From Solilutibacter tolerans (GTDB taxonomy: Bacteria > Pseudomonadota > Gammaproteobacteria > Xanthomonadales > Xanthomonadaceae): a stretch of 64,000 nt of DNA. A program made the position numbers and the translations under genes. The stretch spans positions 496,001-560,000 of the forward strand of contig NZ_FTLW01000002.1 of NCBI RefSeq assembly GCF_900155935.1, given 5' to 3'. This document shows positions 53,244-64,000 of the stretch, one piece after another. Numbering within the stretch: position 1 is the stretch's first letter; every line of letters begins with the position of its first letter. The notes under the pieces were generated by a model. The model did no database searches and was not told the origin of the DNA. It saw nothing but the letters and a program-made list of their open reading frames with translations.

Positions 53244-55054
53244 GCTTCCACTTCGCGCAGCACATCGGCGATTTCACCTTCGCCGATCTGCGCGGCGAAG
53301 AGCTGTTCCAGCTCGTTGCGCGAATCCTGCGCAGACTGACGCAAGGCATCTTCATCGTCATAGATGAGGTGCTGCGCCTCCAGCATGCGCTGATCGTGTT
53401 CGCGGAAGATGTTGACTGACTGGCGAGCAGCCGCTTCCGACATCCCCAGTTCCTTCAACACTTCAAAGCCGGTATCGAGCGCGGTGCCGAAGGTTTCGCG
53501 CATCGGCGTTGCCCCGCAATCCATCAGCTGCCAGGAGTGCATGCGGTCTTTGGCGCGGGCGAGAATGCGCGCATTGGGATAGCGACGGCGAAGCAAGCGC
53601 ACGATGCGCAGCGCGCCCTTGGTATCGGAGACGGCGACTACAAAGACCTTGATCTTGTCCGCGCCCGCCGCGCGCAACAGATCCGGTTTGCTTGGATCGC
53701 CGTAATAGATAGGGCTGCCGAATTTACGGAAAAAATCGACCTGTTCGACATCGGTATCGATGGCGACAAAGCGGATGCGTTGCGCAAACAGCAGGCGCGC
53801 GACGATCTGCCCGAAGCGGCCAAAGCCGGCAATCATCACCTGCGGATGGTCGTCGGGGATTTCATCGAACGGACGCGTGGGCGCGGCGACGACTTTGGGT
53901 TTCTTGACCAAGGCATTGATGCCGATGAGCAATAACGGCGTCAACGCCATCGACAAGCCGACCACGGCCGTCAACAGATTGCGGCGCTCGGTATCGATCA
54001 AGCCGGCGCGACTGGCTTCACTGAACACCACGAAGGCGAATTCACCACCCAGTGCCAGAACGCCGCCCAACAGCAGCGCGCCGCGGGTATCCAGCTTGCC
54101 CGGGCCCTTGCCCAAGGCGAACAAGATGGTGAATTTGACTGCCATCAGCACCAGTACGCCGGTGATGATGACGCGCGGATGATCGATCACATAGCGCAGG
54201 TCGATGCTCATGCCCACGGCCATGAAGAACAGGCCCAGCAGCAAACCCTCGAACGGCTGGATCTGGGATTCCAGCTCGTGACGGAATTCCGAATCCGCCA
54301 GGATCACGCCAGCGATGAACGCGCCAATGCCGGCGCTGAGGCCCACCAGTTGCATCAGCCAGGCGCTGCCCAGCACCACCAGCAAGGCGGTCGCGGTGAA
54401 CACCTCCGGCATCTCCAGGCGCGCGATGCGGTTGAACAGTTCTCGCAGCAGCAGGCGGCCACCCACTACCAACAGCGCAATCGCGCCGATGGCTTTCGCA
54501 ACCGCCCAGCCTTGCGCCTCGCCATCGGCAGCGGCCACGCCGCCAAGCAGCGGGATCGCGGCCAGCAGCGGGATCGCGGCCAGGTCCTGGAAGAGCAGAA
54601 TCGCAAAGGCGAGCCGGCCATGGTCTTCATTGAGCTCTTCACGCTCAGACAGCAGCTGCAGGCCGACCGCGGTGGATGACAACGCCAGTGCCGCGCCAAC
54701 AATGATCGCCGCGCGCCAATGCACGTCATAGAAGAGATAGCCGATCACGCCGAGTGCCAGGGCGCTCAGCAAGACCTGCAGGCCACCGACGCCGAAGATC
54801 GGCTTGCGCATCAGCTTAAGGCGCGGCAGCGACAACTCCAGGCCGATGACAAACAGCATCATCACCACGCCGATCTCGCTGGCGGTCAGCACCGGCTCGG
54901 GGTTCGGCACCACTTTCATCGCATACGGGCCCAGCACCACGCCGGCAGCGAGATAACCGAGCACTGCGCCCAGGCCAAAACGCTTGAATACCGGCACGGC
55001 GATCACCGCAGCCAGCAGAAATACCAACGCAAGCTCTAGACCACCACCGTGCAT
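53222..55054 (-). CDS. CPA2-family K+/H+ antiporter (KefB/KefC-like)
   Basis: 610 residues. The N-terminal about 385 residues contain a dozen transmembrane helices of the Na+/H+ exchanger fold (LFQDLAAIPLLAAIPLL has the Asp motif; GALLLGGVLALGGEFAFVVF). The cytoplasmic RCK/TrkA-N domain follows from about 400 (VMIAGFGRFGQIVARLL, YYGDPSKPDLLRAAGADKI). The domain set matches glutathione-gated Kef systems, but no KefF/KefG partner is nearby. It probably exports K+ in exchange for H+. Confidence 0.9.
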   Translation of the reverse strand: MHGGGLELALVFLLAAVIAVPVFKRFGLGAVLGYLAAGVVLGPYAMKVVPNPEPVLTASEIGVVMMLFVIGLELSLPRLKLMRKPIFGVGGLQVLLSALALGVIGYLFYDVHWRAAIIVGAALALSSTAVGLQLLSEREELNEDHGRLAFAILLFQDLAAIPLLAAIPLLGGVAAADGEAQGWAVAKAIGAIALLVVGGRLLLRELFNRIARLEMPEVFTATALLVVLGSAWLMQLVGLSAGIGAFIAGVILADSEFRHELESQIQPFEGLLLGLFFMAVGMSIDLRYVIDHPRVIITGVLVLMAVKFTILFALGKGPGKLDTRGALLLGGVLALGGEFAFVVFSEASRAGLIDTERRNLLTAVVGLSMALTPLLLIGINALVKKPKVVAAPTRPFDEIPDDHPQVMIAGFGRFGQIVARLLFAQRIRFVAIDTDVEQVDFFRKFGSPIYYGDPSKPDLLRAAGADKIKVFVVAVSDTKGALRIVRLLRRRYPNARILARAKDRMHSWQLMDCGATPMRETFGTALDTGFEVLKELGMSEAAARQSVNIFREHDQRMLEAQHLIYDDEDALRQSAQDSRNELEQLFAAQIGEGEIADVLREVEAQRPASR

Positions 55055-55119
55055 AGCTCTCTCCAGTATGGCTGACGATTATGCAGGCGGTTAGGCGCAC
55101 AAGCGCGGATAATGTGTGG

Positions 55120-55941
55120 ATGGGCAACTTCAACACCCCCGCCGACAGCCAGTTGGGCCGCGAAACTGCATACCCCGACCGCTACGATCCCGCACTCCTG
55201 TTCCCGATTCCACGCGCGGCTGCGCGCGCCCAGATCGGCGTTGATGATCAGGCGTTACCGTTCACGGGCCACGATGGCTGGAATGTCTACGAGCTCAGCT
55301 GGCTGGATTTGCGCGGCAAGCCGCAGGTGGCCGTGGGTCGGCTCACCGTGCCGGCGGACTCCCCGCATCTGATTGAATCCAAATCGCTCAAGTTGTATCT
55401 CAACTCGTTCAATAGCGAGCGTTTGGCAGATGCCGAAAGTCTGCAGGCTCGGATTGAGCGCGATCTCTCCGCCACCGCGGGCGCGCCGGTCTCGATGGTG
55501 TTCGGCTTGCCTGGGATGGGTGTGATTGCGGGGGAGAACATCGATTTCGTTGACGTAGACATCAACGAGTACGGGCCGCCGAATGCCCGCCTACTGCAGG
55601 CTGACGACAGCAGTCATGTCAACGAGACCTTGGTAAGCGATCTGCTGAAATCCAATTGCCCGGTGACCGGTCAGCCGGATTGGGCGACGCTGTCGATTGA
55701 TTATCGCGGGCCGCGGATCGAGCGTGAGGGGCTGCTCAAGTATCTGGCCAGCTACCGAGACTATCGGGAATTCCACGAGCAATGTGTCGAGCGAATTTTC
55801 ATCGATTTGATGACTCATTGCCGCCTGCAGTCGCTATCGGTGCAGGCCAATTACACCCGGCGCGGCGGTGTCGATATCAATCCGTGGCGCGGCACCCCGG
55901 ATCGGCTACCGCCGCCTGATCTGCGCGTGCTTAGGCAGTAA
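55120..55941 (+). CDS. queF: NADPH-dependent 7-cyano-7-deazaguanine reductase
   Basis: 273 residues from ATG 55120 ([18 protein letters not shown], usual start). This is the bimodular long Que[14 protein letters not shown] in the first half, the nucleophile Cys in [20 protein letters not shown], then [15 protein letters not shown] and GGVDINPWR. It reduces preQ0 to preQ1 in queuosine biosynthesis. No other queuosine gene is adjacent. Confidence 0.96.
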   Translation: MGNFNTPADSQLGRETAYPDRYDPALLFPIPRAAARAQIGVDDQALPFTGHDGWNVYELSWLDLRGKPQVAVGRLTVPADSPHLIESKSLKLYLNSFNSERLADAESLQARIERDLSATAGAPVSMVFGLPGMGVIAGENIDFVDVDINEYGPPNARLLQADDSSHVNETLVSDLLKSNCPVTGQPDWATLSIDYRGPRIEREGLLKYLASYRDYREFHEQCVERIFIDLMTHCRLQSLSVQANYTRRGGVDINPWRGTPDRLPPPDLRVLRQ

Positions 55942-55970
55942 CACTTGTTCGTTGTTGGCGAGATGTTGCG

Positions 55971-56513
55971 TCAGGCGCTGGCATTGGTTTCAACGCAGCG
56001 CCATTCGCTGCCACCACCGCTGGGCTGCAATTGCACGGCGCTCCCCAATCGACGTAATTGGTAGCCATCGCCCGCGTACAGTTCTCCGCCGCCTGCATCT
56101 GCTGCCTGGGCGGTGAGGCGCAGGTGATCGCCACCGGTCCAGGCGATTTCAGCGACGCCATTGCCATAGCGTACGCGCAGCGTCGAGCCGCTTTCACAGC
56201 CGTAATCAATCGCCGCACCCAAGGCGACGGGCGGGGTGTGCGTGGTTGGCGGCGGCATCTTGATCTTGGTGGGAACCCCTTCCATCACCTGAGGACGTGG
56301 TGGCTCGACGGTCACAGGTCCAGCGGGGCCTGGAGCGGCATCGCTGCCTGTGACTTCGGCAGGCGTTTCGCTTGCCGGGGTTTGTGCGTTGCCGGCTGCC
56401 ACTGAAGTGTCTTCTTGTGAGGGCGCGCGCGTACAACTGGCGAGCAGCGCCACGGGTAGCGCGATGAGTGCGATGAGCAGGGGTTGCAACCGAAGTCGGT
56501 AGGGGCGGTTCAT
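55971..56513 (-). CDS. Lipoprotein with MliC-like C-terminal part
   Basis: 180 residues from ATG 56513. The signal peptide ends in a lipobox (ALLASC-T). A Pro/Ala/Glu-rich linker of about 70 residues leads to a beta-rich domain with IDYGCESGSTLRVRYGNGVA, LTAQAADAGGGELYAGDGY and EWRCVETN. Two cysteines (YGCES, WRCVE) and the 'C-x-n-L-x-V-x-Y-x-n-G' start resemble MliC/DUF-type lysozyme-inhibitor domains. That assignment is tentative. Confidence 0.65.
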   Translation of the reverse strand: MNRPYRLRLQPLLIALIALPVALLASCTRAPSQEDTSVAAGNAQTPASETPAEVTGSDAAPGPAGPVTVEPPRPQVMEGVPTKIKMPPPTTHTPPVALGAAIDYGCESGSTLRVRYGNGVAEIAWTGGDHLRLTAQAADAGGGELYAGDGYQLRRLGSAVQLQPSGGGSEWRCVETNASA

Positions 56514-56546
56514 TTCATGGATCCTTTCAACAGCATTCAACGAGTG

Positions 56547-56607
56547 ACGCTGATCAGCCTGGGTTGATCAGCGTTCGGGCAGGACAGCCGTTCGCAATGA
56601 ACGGCTG
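56547..56607. terminator. Two hairpins between lipoprotein and protease genes
   Basis: A perfect 10-bp stem ACGCTGATCA / TGATCAGCGT (56547-56574) is followed by AGCCGTTC / GAACGGCT (56586-56606). They lie downstream of the minus-strand protease gene and upstream of the lipoprotein gene. They may end the protease transcript, although neither has a long T-run. Confidence 0.55.
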
Positions 56608-56624
56608 CCTGTTGCCATGCTGGT

Positions 56625-58262
56625 TTACAAACCCTTTCGACTAGCCGCACAGCGAGCGAGACGGAGGGCATCTTGGTTGGTGATCAAGCCGCTTTCACGG
56701 AGCAAATTACGGTGCTGCACCATGCAGGAGACGTACTCGCCACGGTGAGTAGCGGTTGCCGCGCACACACGATCCCAAGCCTGGATATTGGCACCGACGA
56801 TGACGCCATCGGCTGAGACGGCCGGGATGCCGGTATCGCAGTCGGCGCCAATCGTGGCGTTGCCGGGATTGAGTTGCCAACCTTCATCCGCAAACAGCGA
56901 TGGGGTCAGGTCCAGATCAAGATTCGACATCAGGGTGCGGGTGATCGCCGGCTCCATCAGTGCATTCGGTGAAGACGAGGTATCAAAATGCGAGAAGCTT
57001 GAGCCTGGCTGTACCGGGTTGGGCGAGAACAGCAAGGCGCGGCCCCGACGATCTGCGCCTGCCAGCACCCCGGGAACAGTGCCTATCGCCACCCGGACAC
57101 CCGGAATCGCTGCACGTAGCGCCTGTCCATCAGCCAGCGAAACCATGATGGTCGGCACCGTCGCCTCCACCGTGTCATCGGCCGCCATATTGATGGTGCC
57201 GGAGACATTGTTGGCGATCACCACCGCTGAAGCCCCGGCATCCTGCGCGTGCTTGGCTTTGATCTCGAAGCTGCAACCACCACGGCTGACCAGGGCGACC
57301 TTGCCCAGGTACGCGCCTGCAGGCGAGGCCGCGCAGCCAAGGCTGGGACTCGCACTGCCGTCATTCACCGCAACGACGTCGCCATCGAAGTTGGACGCGG
57401 CAGCTTCCGGACCAAATGCGGCCGTGCCGAAATCGTAGGCGGCCGAGAGCGTTCCCGAAACGCGCAGTACGGTTTTCAGCGAACGCAGGTTGGGCACTTG
57501 CGCGGTCACCATGGGACCGGTCCAGGCCAGGTTGCCGCCAGTGATCGCCTCGCGCCGTGCGGCGTTGGTCGGCAGCTGGTAGAAGGCCAGATTGGTGCGG
57601 TTATCGAAGACGTAGCTGGAGTAGATATCGCGATAGCCAGCCAGCGGCGCGCCGGTGGACACACTGCCGAACCCCGAGAAACCAAGGCCATGCGCGATTT
57701 CATGCATGACCACGTTGAGGAAGTCGGTTTTGCCTTCCGGCGTCTTGCCATCCAGACCGTAATACCAGCCAGCCCCCGGTGAGCACGGGCTACCATCGGG
57801 ATTGGTATTGCCATAGGCGGAGTTGAAGTTGGTATTGATGTCCAACCCGGCGCCAGCCTGCAGGTCTTCGCCAATCAAGGCGTCGGCCAGGGCGCCGTGA
57901 TAAAGCATCGCGGTCGAGGGATCGTTATTGCTGGTCAGCACGTAGATCGCTGCCGCACCGGCAGAGCCGAGCACTGTCCCCGTGGAGTCGCAACGCAAAG
58001 GCCGGAAGCTCGCGCCGACACGGATCTGTACATCGCTTTGCAACACCGCGCCCCACAGGTCCGCAGCAAATTGATAGACGATGCGGCGCTGTTCGCCCAC
58101 CGTCGTACCCGAGTTGCCGCCTTGCGGACTGATCGGCGTCGGATCGTTGAGGCCTTGGCCGGCTGGATCGTTATTGATCGGGACGATGTCGGCAGCTTGG
58201 GACAGCGGCGCTGCAAAGGATGTCGCAACGGCCAGAGCTGCCGCGAGGAGGGTCTTATTCAT
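56625..58262 (-). CDS. Secreted zinc metalloprotease with PA domain
   Basis: 545 residues from ATG 58262, which overlaps the upstream gene's stop region. The signal peptide (LLAAALAVATSFAAPLSQAA) is followed by a protease domain with NVVMHEIAHGLGFSGFGS, an HExxHxxG zinc site. A protease-associated insert follows at about 320-430 (KVALVSRGGCSFEIKAKHA, ASAVVIANN, VPTIMVSLADGQAL). The SPNALMEPAITRTL segment after it is typical of this group of Xanthomonad exported proteases. It probably cleaves extracellular protein. Confidence 0.82.
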   Translation of the reverse strand: MNKTLLAAALAVATSFAAPLSQAADIVPINNDPAGQGLNDPTPISPQGGNSGTTVGEQRRIVYQFAADLWGAVLQSDVQIRVGASFRPLRCDSTGTVLGSAGAAAIYVLTSNNDPSTAMLYHGALADALIGEDLQAGAGLDINTNFNSAYGNTNPDGSPCSPGAGWYYGLDGKTPEGKTDFLNVVMHEIAHGLGFSGFGSVSTGAPLAGYRDIYSSYVFDNRTNLAFYQLPTNAARREAITGGNLAWTGPMVTAQVPNLRSLKTVLRVSGTLSAAYDFGTAAFGPEAAASNFDGDVVAVNDGSASPSLGCAASPAGAYLGKVALVSRGGCSFEIKAKHAQDAGASAVVIANNVSGTINMAADDTVEATVPTIMVSLADGQALRAAIPGVRVAIGTVPGVLAGADRRGRALLFSPNPVQPGSSFSHFDTSSSPNALMEPAITRTLMSNLDLDLTPSLFADEGWQLNPGNATIGADCDTGIPAVSADGVIVGANIQAWDRVCAATATHRGEYVSCMVQHRNLLRESGLITNQDALRLARCAASRKGL

Positions 58263-58620
58263 TCGGCTTCTCCTCGGCGTGGGTGGAGTGCGTATGGGCG
58301 GACGATTTGGATTCGACATGACCCACATGAGCCTTGCCCTGTGCATCCACGGTGCGCTGCGTATAAAGCATTCGGTCCTCAGGCAGCGGGATTTCGATGA
58401 TGCCTTCACGAACCATCTTCTTTTGCGCAACGGCCTCTGCCTCATTGGCGGGCTGGGCTGGGCGTGAGGCCTTCGACGAGGCCTGTGCGCGAACGAACGC
58501 CTTGCGCTGCAGCTCGGCTTTGACGAATTCGGGTGGCTGGGCAAAAGCCGTTGTCATAGCACCGATGCCGCTTATGGCGGCGATAGCCACCCATACGCGT
58601 TTGTAATGGTTCGGGGACAT
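58255..58620 (-). CDS. Small exported protein coupled to the protease gene
   Basis: 121 residues from ATG 58620. The N-terminal hydrophobic segment (VWVAIAAISGIGAMTTAFA-Q) is a signal peptide. The mature part is Ala/Lys/Glu-rich with a His/Ser/Thr-rich tail (AHTHSTHAEEKPNE). It overlaps the protease start by 8 bp, so the two are co-translated. It may be a chaperone, pro-factor or inhibitor of the protease. No family is recognised. Confidence 0.6.
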   Translation of the reverse strand: MSPNHYKRVWVAIAAISGIGAMTTAFAQPPEFVKAELQRKAFVRAQASSKASRPAQPANEAEAVAQKKMVREGIIEIPLPEDRMLYTQRTVDAQGKAHVGHVESKSSAHTHSTHAEEKPNE

Positions 58621-58871
58621 GTTGAGCACCTTGGTTGGAGGAGTGGGTGGGGATGTCGATATCGCGGTGTCAACGATGGCCGGCTGCTGCAGCCCGCGTG
58701 GTGGGGGATCCCGATATCGACTCAGACAGTAAACAGGCTGTTCATCCGGCTCACGCTGCCTTGCAGCATTGGGCTGCGCCAGCAAAACCCATGCCGCTTC
58801 ACCCGGGCACGATGTTTTCTTAACAGGCGTCATGCGAGCCTGCGGCCGTGATATCCCAGATTGGAGGCTCC

Positions 58872-59156
58872 ATGGCCAACGCGAACAACGACCCGAACAA
58901 GCTCTCGCTTGCTGGCGGCAGCAGCAGCGCCAATGACAAGGCCGACTTCTCGGCCGTGACCGGAGGCAGCAGCGCTGTGGTCGGTGCGGGCGGCGGCGTG
59001 CAGAGCTATACGGTGCAATCCGGCGATTCGCTGTCCAAGATCGCCAAGCAGGTTTATGGTGATGCCAGTCAATGGCAGCGTATCTTTGAAGCCAATCGTG
59101 ACCAGATCGATGACCCGGACAAGATTTTCCCCGGGCAGACGTTCAAGATTCCCTGA
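58872..59156 (+). CDS. LysM-domain protein (94 aa)
   Basis: Read from ATG 58872 (MANANNDPNKLSLAGG). A Gly/Ser-rich N-terminal 50 residues precede a single LysM module (YTVQSGDSLSKIAKQVYGD, then IFEANRDQIDDPDKIFPGQ). LysM binds peptidoglycan or related N-acetylglucosamine polymers. No signal peptide is present, so it resembles the cytoplasmic YgaU/Kbp-type LysM proteins, which lack export signals. Confidence 0.82.
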   Translation: MANANNDPNKLSLAGGSSSANDKADFSAVTGGSSAVVGAGGGVQSYTVQSGDSLSKIAKQVYGDASQWQRIFEANRDQIDDPDKIFPGQTFKIP

Positions 59157-59208
59157 GTACGCGTTTCAGGTTAGTCATCCGCATCATCCCATTTCCACAG
59201 GAGTTCCC

Positions 59209-62110
<2,902 letters not shown>

Positions 62111-62132
62111 TCAACGTTAATTGCGTGGCACA

Positions 62133-62163
62133 CGAAGCCCGGCACATGCCGGGCTTCGTTTTT
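62133..62163 (+). terminator. Rho-independent terminator after icd
   Basis: A perfect 12-bp stem CGAAGCCCGGCA / TGCCGGGCTTCG with a CA loop is followed by five T residues, 22 bp after the dehydrogenase stop. Confidence 0.95.
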
Positions 62164-62229
62164 GTGCGCCGCCACGACGCCGCCATCAGCATCGCGCTAA
62201 TCTTGCAACTTCAGACAAGGGGAATCGAC

Positions 62230-63102
62230 ATGCCTGCACATCATGCTATTCGTATCGCCGTCGGCATCGCGCTGGCTTCCTCGCTCCTGGCCTGCGCCTC
62301 AATGCCGGGAACACGTGCTCAAGCCGCCGCGGAAGTGGACCAAGCCTGGGCGGTGGCCGATGGCCCGTTGCTTGCCGAGGCGATCAACGATTCATGGCGC
62401 AGCGCAAGCAGTCGTGTTCGCGATGAATATCGTCATCCGCAAGCCACGCTGGAGTTCTTTCGAGTTGGCAGCCGTGCACGCGTGATCGAGATCAGTCCCG
62501 GCGCAGGCTGGTACGCCGAGATCCTGGCACCCTATCTGCGTGACTCGGGTGCCTATATCGCGGCCACGGCAAGCGCGCCGGCAGACACCGGCGCAGGCAA
62601 GCGCAACGCAGGTCTGAAAGCCAAGTTTGCCGCCGATGCCGAACATTACGACCGTGCGCAATACCTGGAATACGACGGCAAGACGCCATCATTGGGTGCG
62701 CCCGGCTCGGTTGACGTGGTGCTGACGTTCCGCAATGTGCACAACTGGGTCGCGGCAGACAATGCGGATGCTTATTTCAAGGCGTTTTACGATGTATTGA
62801 AGCCGGGTGGCGTGCTAGGCGTGGTCGATCACCGTGCCAAGCCTGGCACTTCGCTTGCGGACATGAAGAAGTCCGGCTACCTCAGCGAAGACCTGGTCAT
62901 CGAGCTTGCCACGCGCGCCGGCTTCCGTCTGGATGCACGCAGCGAGATCAACGCGAACGCCAAGGACACGGCCAATCATCCCAATGGCGTATGGACCTTG
63001 CCGCCAACCAATCGCCACGACAAGAAGGATGCAGCCAAATACGCCGCGGTGGGTGAAAGCGACCGGATGACGCTGCGGTTCGTCAAACCGCGCCTTCGCT
63101 AA
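62230..63102 (+). CDS. Exported SAM-dependent methyltransferase-like lipoprotein
   Basis: 290 residues from ATG 62230. A signal peptide with lipobox (ALASSLLAC-A) is followed by a class I Rossmann methyltransferase-like fold. ARVIEISPGAGWYAEILAPYL is motif I, then VDVVLTFRNVHNWV (motif IV region), FYDVLKPGGVLGVVDHRA and LATRAGFRLDAR. Export of such a protein is unusual because SAM is cytoplasmic. Members of this family are nevertheless widespread. The methyl acceptor and cofactor source are unknown. Confidence 0.8.
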   Translation: MPAHHAIRIAVGIALASSLLACASMPGTRAQAAAEVDQAWAVADGPLLAEAINDSWRSASSRVRDEYRHPQATLEFFRVGSRARVIEISPGAGWYAEILAPYLRDSGAYIAATASAPADTGAGKRNAGLKAKFAADAEHYDRAQYLEYDGKTPSLGAPGSVDVVLTFRNVHNWVAADNADAYFKAFYDVLKPGGVLGVVDHRAKPGTSLADMKKSGYLSEDLVIELATRAGFRLDARSEINANAKDTANHPNGVWTLPPTNRHDKKDAAKYAAVGESDRMTLRFVKPRLR

Positions 63103-63173
63103 CGTGCCGCCGCCACGGCAATGATGCTGCCGCCGCGGCCCGCGTCAACGACTTGCCCGCCTCGCCCACCTCC

Positions 63174-63734
63174 ATGCTGATCGCATTCAACAAGCCCTTC
63201 GGGGTGCTTTGCCAATTCACTGATCAAAGCGATCCACCGCGCCCCACGCTCGCAGGGTATGGACTGCCGCCGGATGTTTATCCGGCAGGGCGGCTTGATT
63301 TCGATTCCGAAGGTTTGCTGTTGCTGACTAATGACGGCCTGTTGGCGCACCGGCTGACCGATCCGCGCCACAAAGAACCCAAGACGTATTGGGTTCAGGT
63401 CGAGGGCGTACCCACGCCACCCCAGTTGCAACAGTTGCGTAATGGATTGGTGTTGAAGGATGGGCCGACGCTGCCTGCGCTGGCAGAAGAGATCGATGCG
63501 CCGGATTTGTGGCCGCGCGATCCGCCCGTGCGTTTCCGCAAGACCGTGCCGGATGCCTGGCTCGAGATCACCCTGCGCGAAGGCCGTAATCGGCAAGTGC
63601 GACGGATGACCGCCGCCGTGGGTTTGCCCACCTTGCGATTGGTGCGGGTGGCGATGGGATCGATTCGCCTCAATGAGCTTTCACCCGGCAAATGGCGTGC
63701 TGAAACCGGTCGTACGATGAACCATTCAGCTTAA
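63174..63734 (+). CDS. rluE: 23S rRNA pseudouridine synthase RluE type
   Basis: 186 residues from ATG 63174 (LIAFNKPFGVLCQF, usual start). The RsuA/RluB-type catalytic site is VYPAGRLDFDSEGLLLLTND with Asp in the GRLD motif, then KTYWVQVEG and LREGRNRQVRRMTAAVGLPTLRL. It lacks an S4 domain, as RluE does. It converts U2457 (E. coli numbering) of 23S rRNA to pseudouridine. Confidence 0.92.
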   Translation: MLIAFNKPFGVLCQFTDQSDPPRPTLAGYGLPPDVYPAGRLDFDSEGLLLLTNDGLLAHRLTDPRHKEPKTYWVQVEGVPTPPQLQQLRNGLVLKDGPTLPALAEEIDAPDLWPRDPPVRFRKTVPDAWLEITLREGRNRQVRRMTAAVGLPTLRLVRVAMGSIRLNELSPGKWRAETGRTMNHSA

Positions 63735-63812
63735 GAAAGCAGTATCAGCCCGATGAAAGCCTTCCTATAATCCAATGCATGCAGGCGCATCTGTCTGCCG
63801 CGGGGATACCGA

Positions 63813-64000
63813 TTGTCTAACTCGACTGCCATTGCAGGACGCATTTTGCTGGTTGATGACCAGCCCGCGAACCTGCGCGTGGTTACCACCCTGCTGGAGA
63901 GGCAGGGTTACCACGTGACCACGGCCAGTGATGGGAATGCTGCGCTTGAAAGCTGTCACGGCTTCAAGCCCGATCTCATTCTGCTCGACATGATGATGCC
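63813..64000 (+). CDS. Response regulator (5' part; continues beyond window)
   Basis: Begins with TTG at 63813 and runs to the window edge. The receiver domain is clear: ILLVDDQPANLRVVTTLLER with the acidic pair, YHVTTASDGNAALE, and the phosphoacceptor Asp in PDLILLDMMM. The 'DQPANLRV' variant is common in response regulators fused to cyclase, phosphodiesterase or HD-GYP outputs, but the output domain is outside the window. Confidence 0.85.
   Translation, partial: MSNSTAIAGRILLVDDQPANLRVVTTLLERQGYHVTTASDGNAALESCHGFKPDLILLDMMM

Overview
This window is G+C-rich, densely coded DNA from a gammaproteobacterium, most likely a member of the Xanthomonadales. That placement rests on family resemblance only: monomeric NADP-isocitrate dehydrogenase, QueF, RluE, a DUF6766-like protein and a small protein ending in an [11 protein letters not shown] motif. 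No 16S rRNA gene or ribosomal protein gene is present to settle it.

Layout. (1) 1-5460, minus strand: the 5' end of a bacterial ubiquitin-like operon. In transcription order it encodes a sigma-70-like factor, a small HTH-like protein, a large ImmA/IrrE peptidase-UvrD helicase-nuclease fusion, and a multiubiquitin protein cut by the window edge. The conjugation enzymes expected with such a protein would lie just outside the window. (2) 6187-9524, minus: a UvrD-type helicase with an inserted nuclease-like domain, possibly coupled to a small upstream ORF. (3) 9786-13280: a secreted orphan protein, an XRE regulator, an alarmone-hydrolase-like HD protein and a second HD protein. (4) 13267-15176: a tyrosine integrase, an excisionase-like protein and a divergent XRE regulator with duplicated operator-like sequences. 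(5) 15256-24619: a five-gene restriction-like operon (m5C methyltransferase, MutL/MORC-like ATPase, Z1 helicase, DUF4420 PD-(D/E)XK protein, AIPR) of the Mza type. A divergent vsr gene carries two in-frame amber codons at conserved Trp positions.

(6) 25060-42297: a genome-maintenance and stress cluster. It holds a thioredoxin-reductase-like enzyme, CorA, exonuclease III, an isochorismatase-like hydrolase, a ferritin-like protein, a large HPII-type catalase, the Ku/DUF3606/LigD end-joining set, UmuDC and an SRAP (HMCES/YedK-like) protein. An IS1182-family element sits in a hairpin between the convergent ligD and umuC genes. (7) 42455-43594: an ASCH-domain protein, tRNA-Arg(CCG) and a partial second copy of that tRNA.

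(8) 43714-64000: chromosomal housekeeping genes. These are a nucleotide-sugar dehydrogenase/epimerase pair, aquaporin Z broken by two homopolymer frameshifts, a membrane-anchored cytochrome c, a secreted nuclease, ZapE, SIMPL and M20 proteins, a Kef-type antiporter, QueF, a PA-domain metalloprotease, a LysM protein, lipoproteins, isocitrate dehydrogenase, a lipoprotein methyltransferase, RluE and the start of a response regulator.

The left 25 kb reads as a defence/mobile island. The next 17 kb reads as an accessory DNA-repair and oxidative-stress block ending at the tRNA. A dispersed intergenic hairpin family (core GTCCGCTTCGGGTCG) marks several accessory-gene boundaries.
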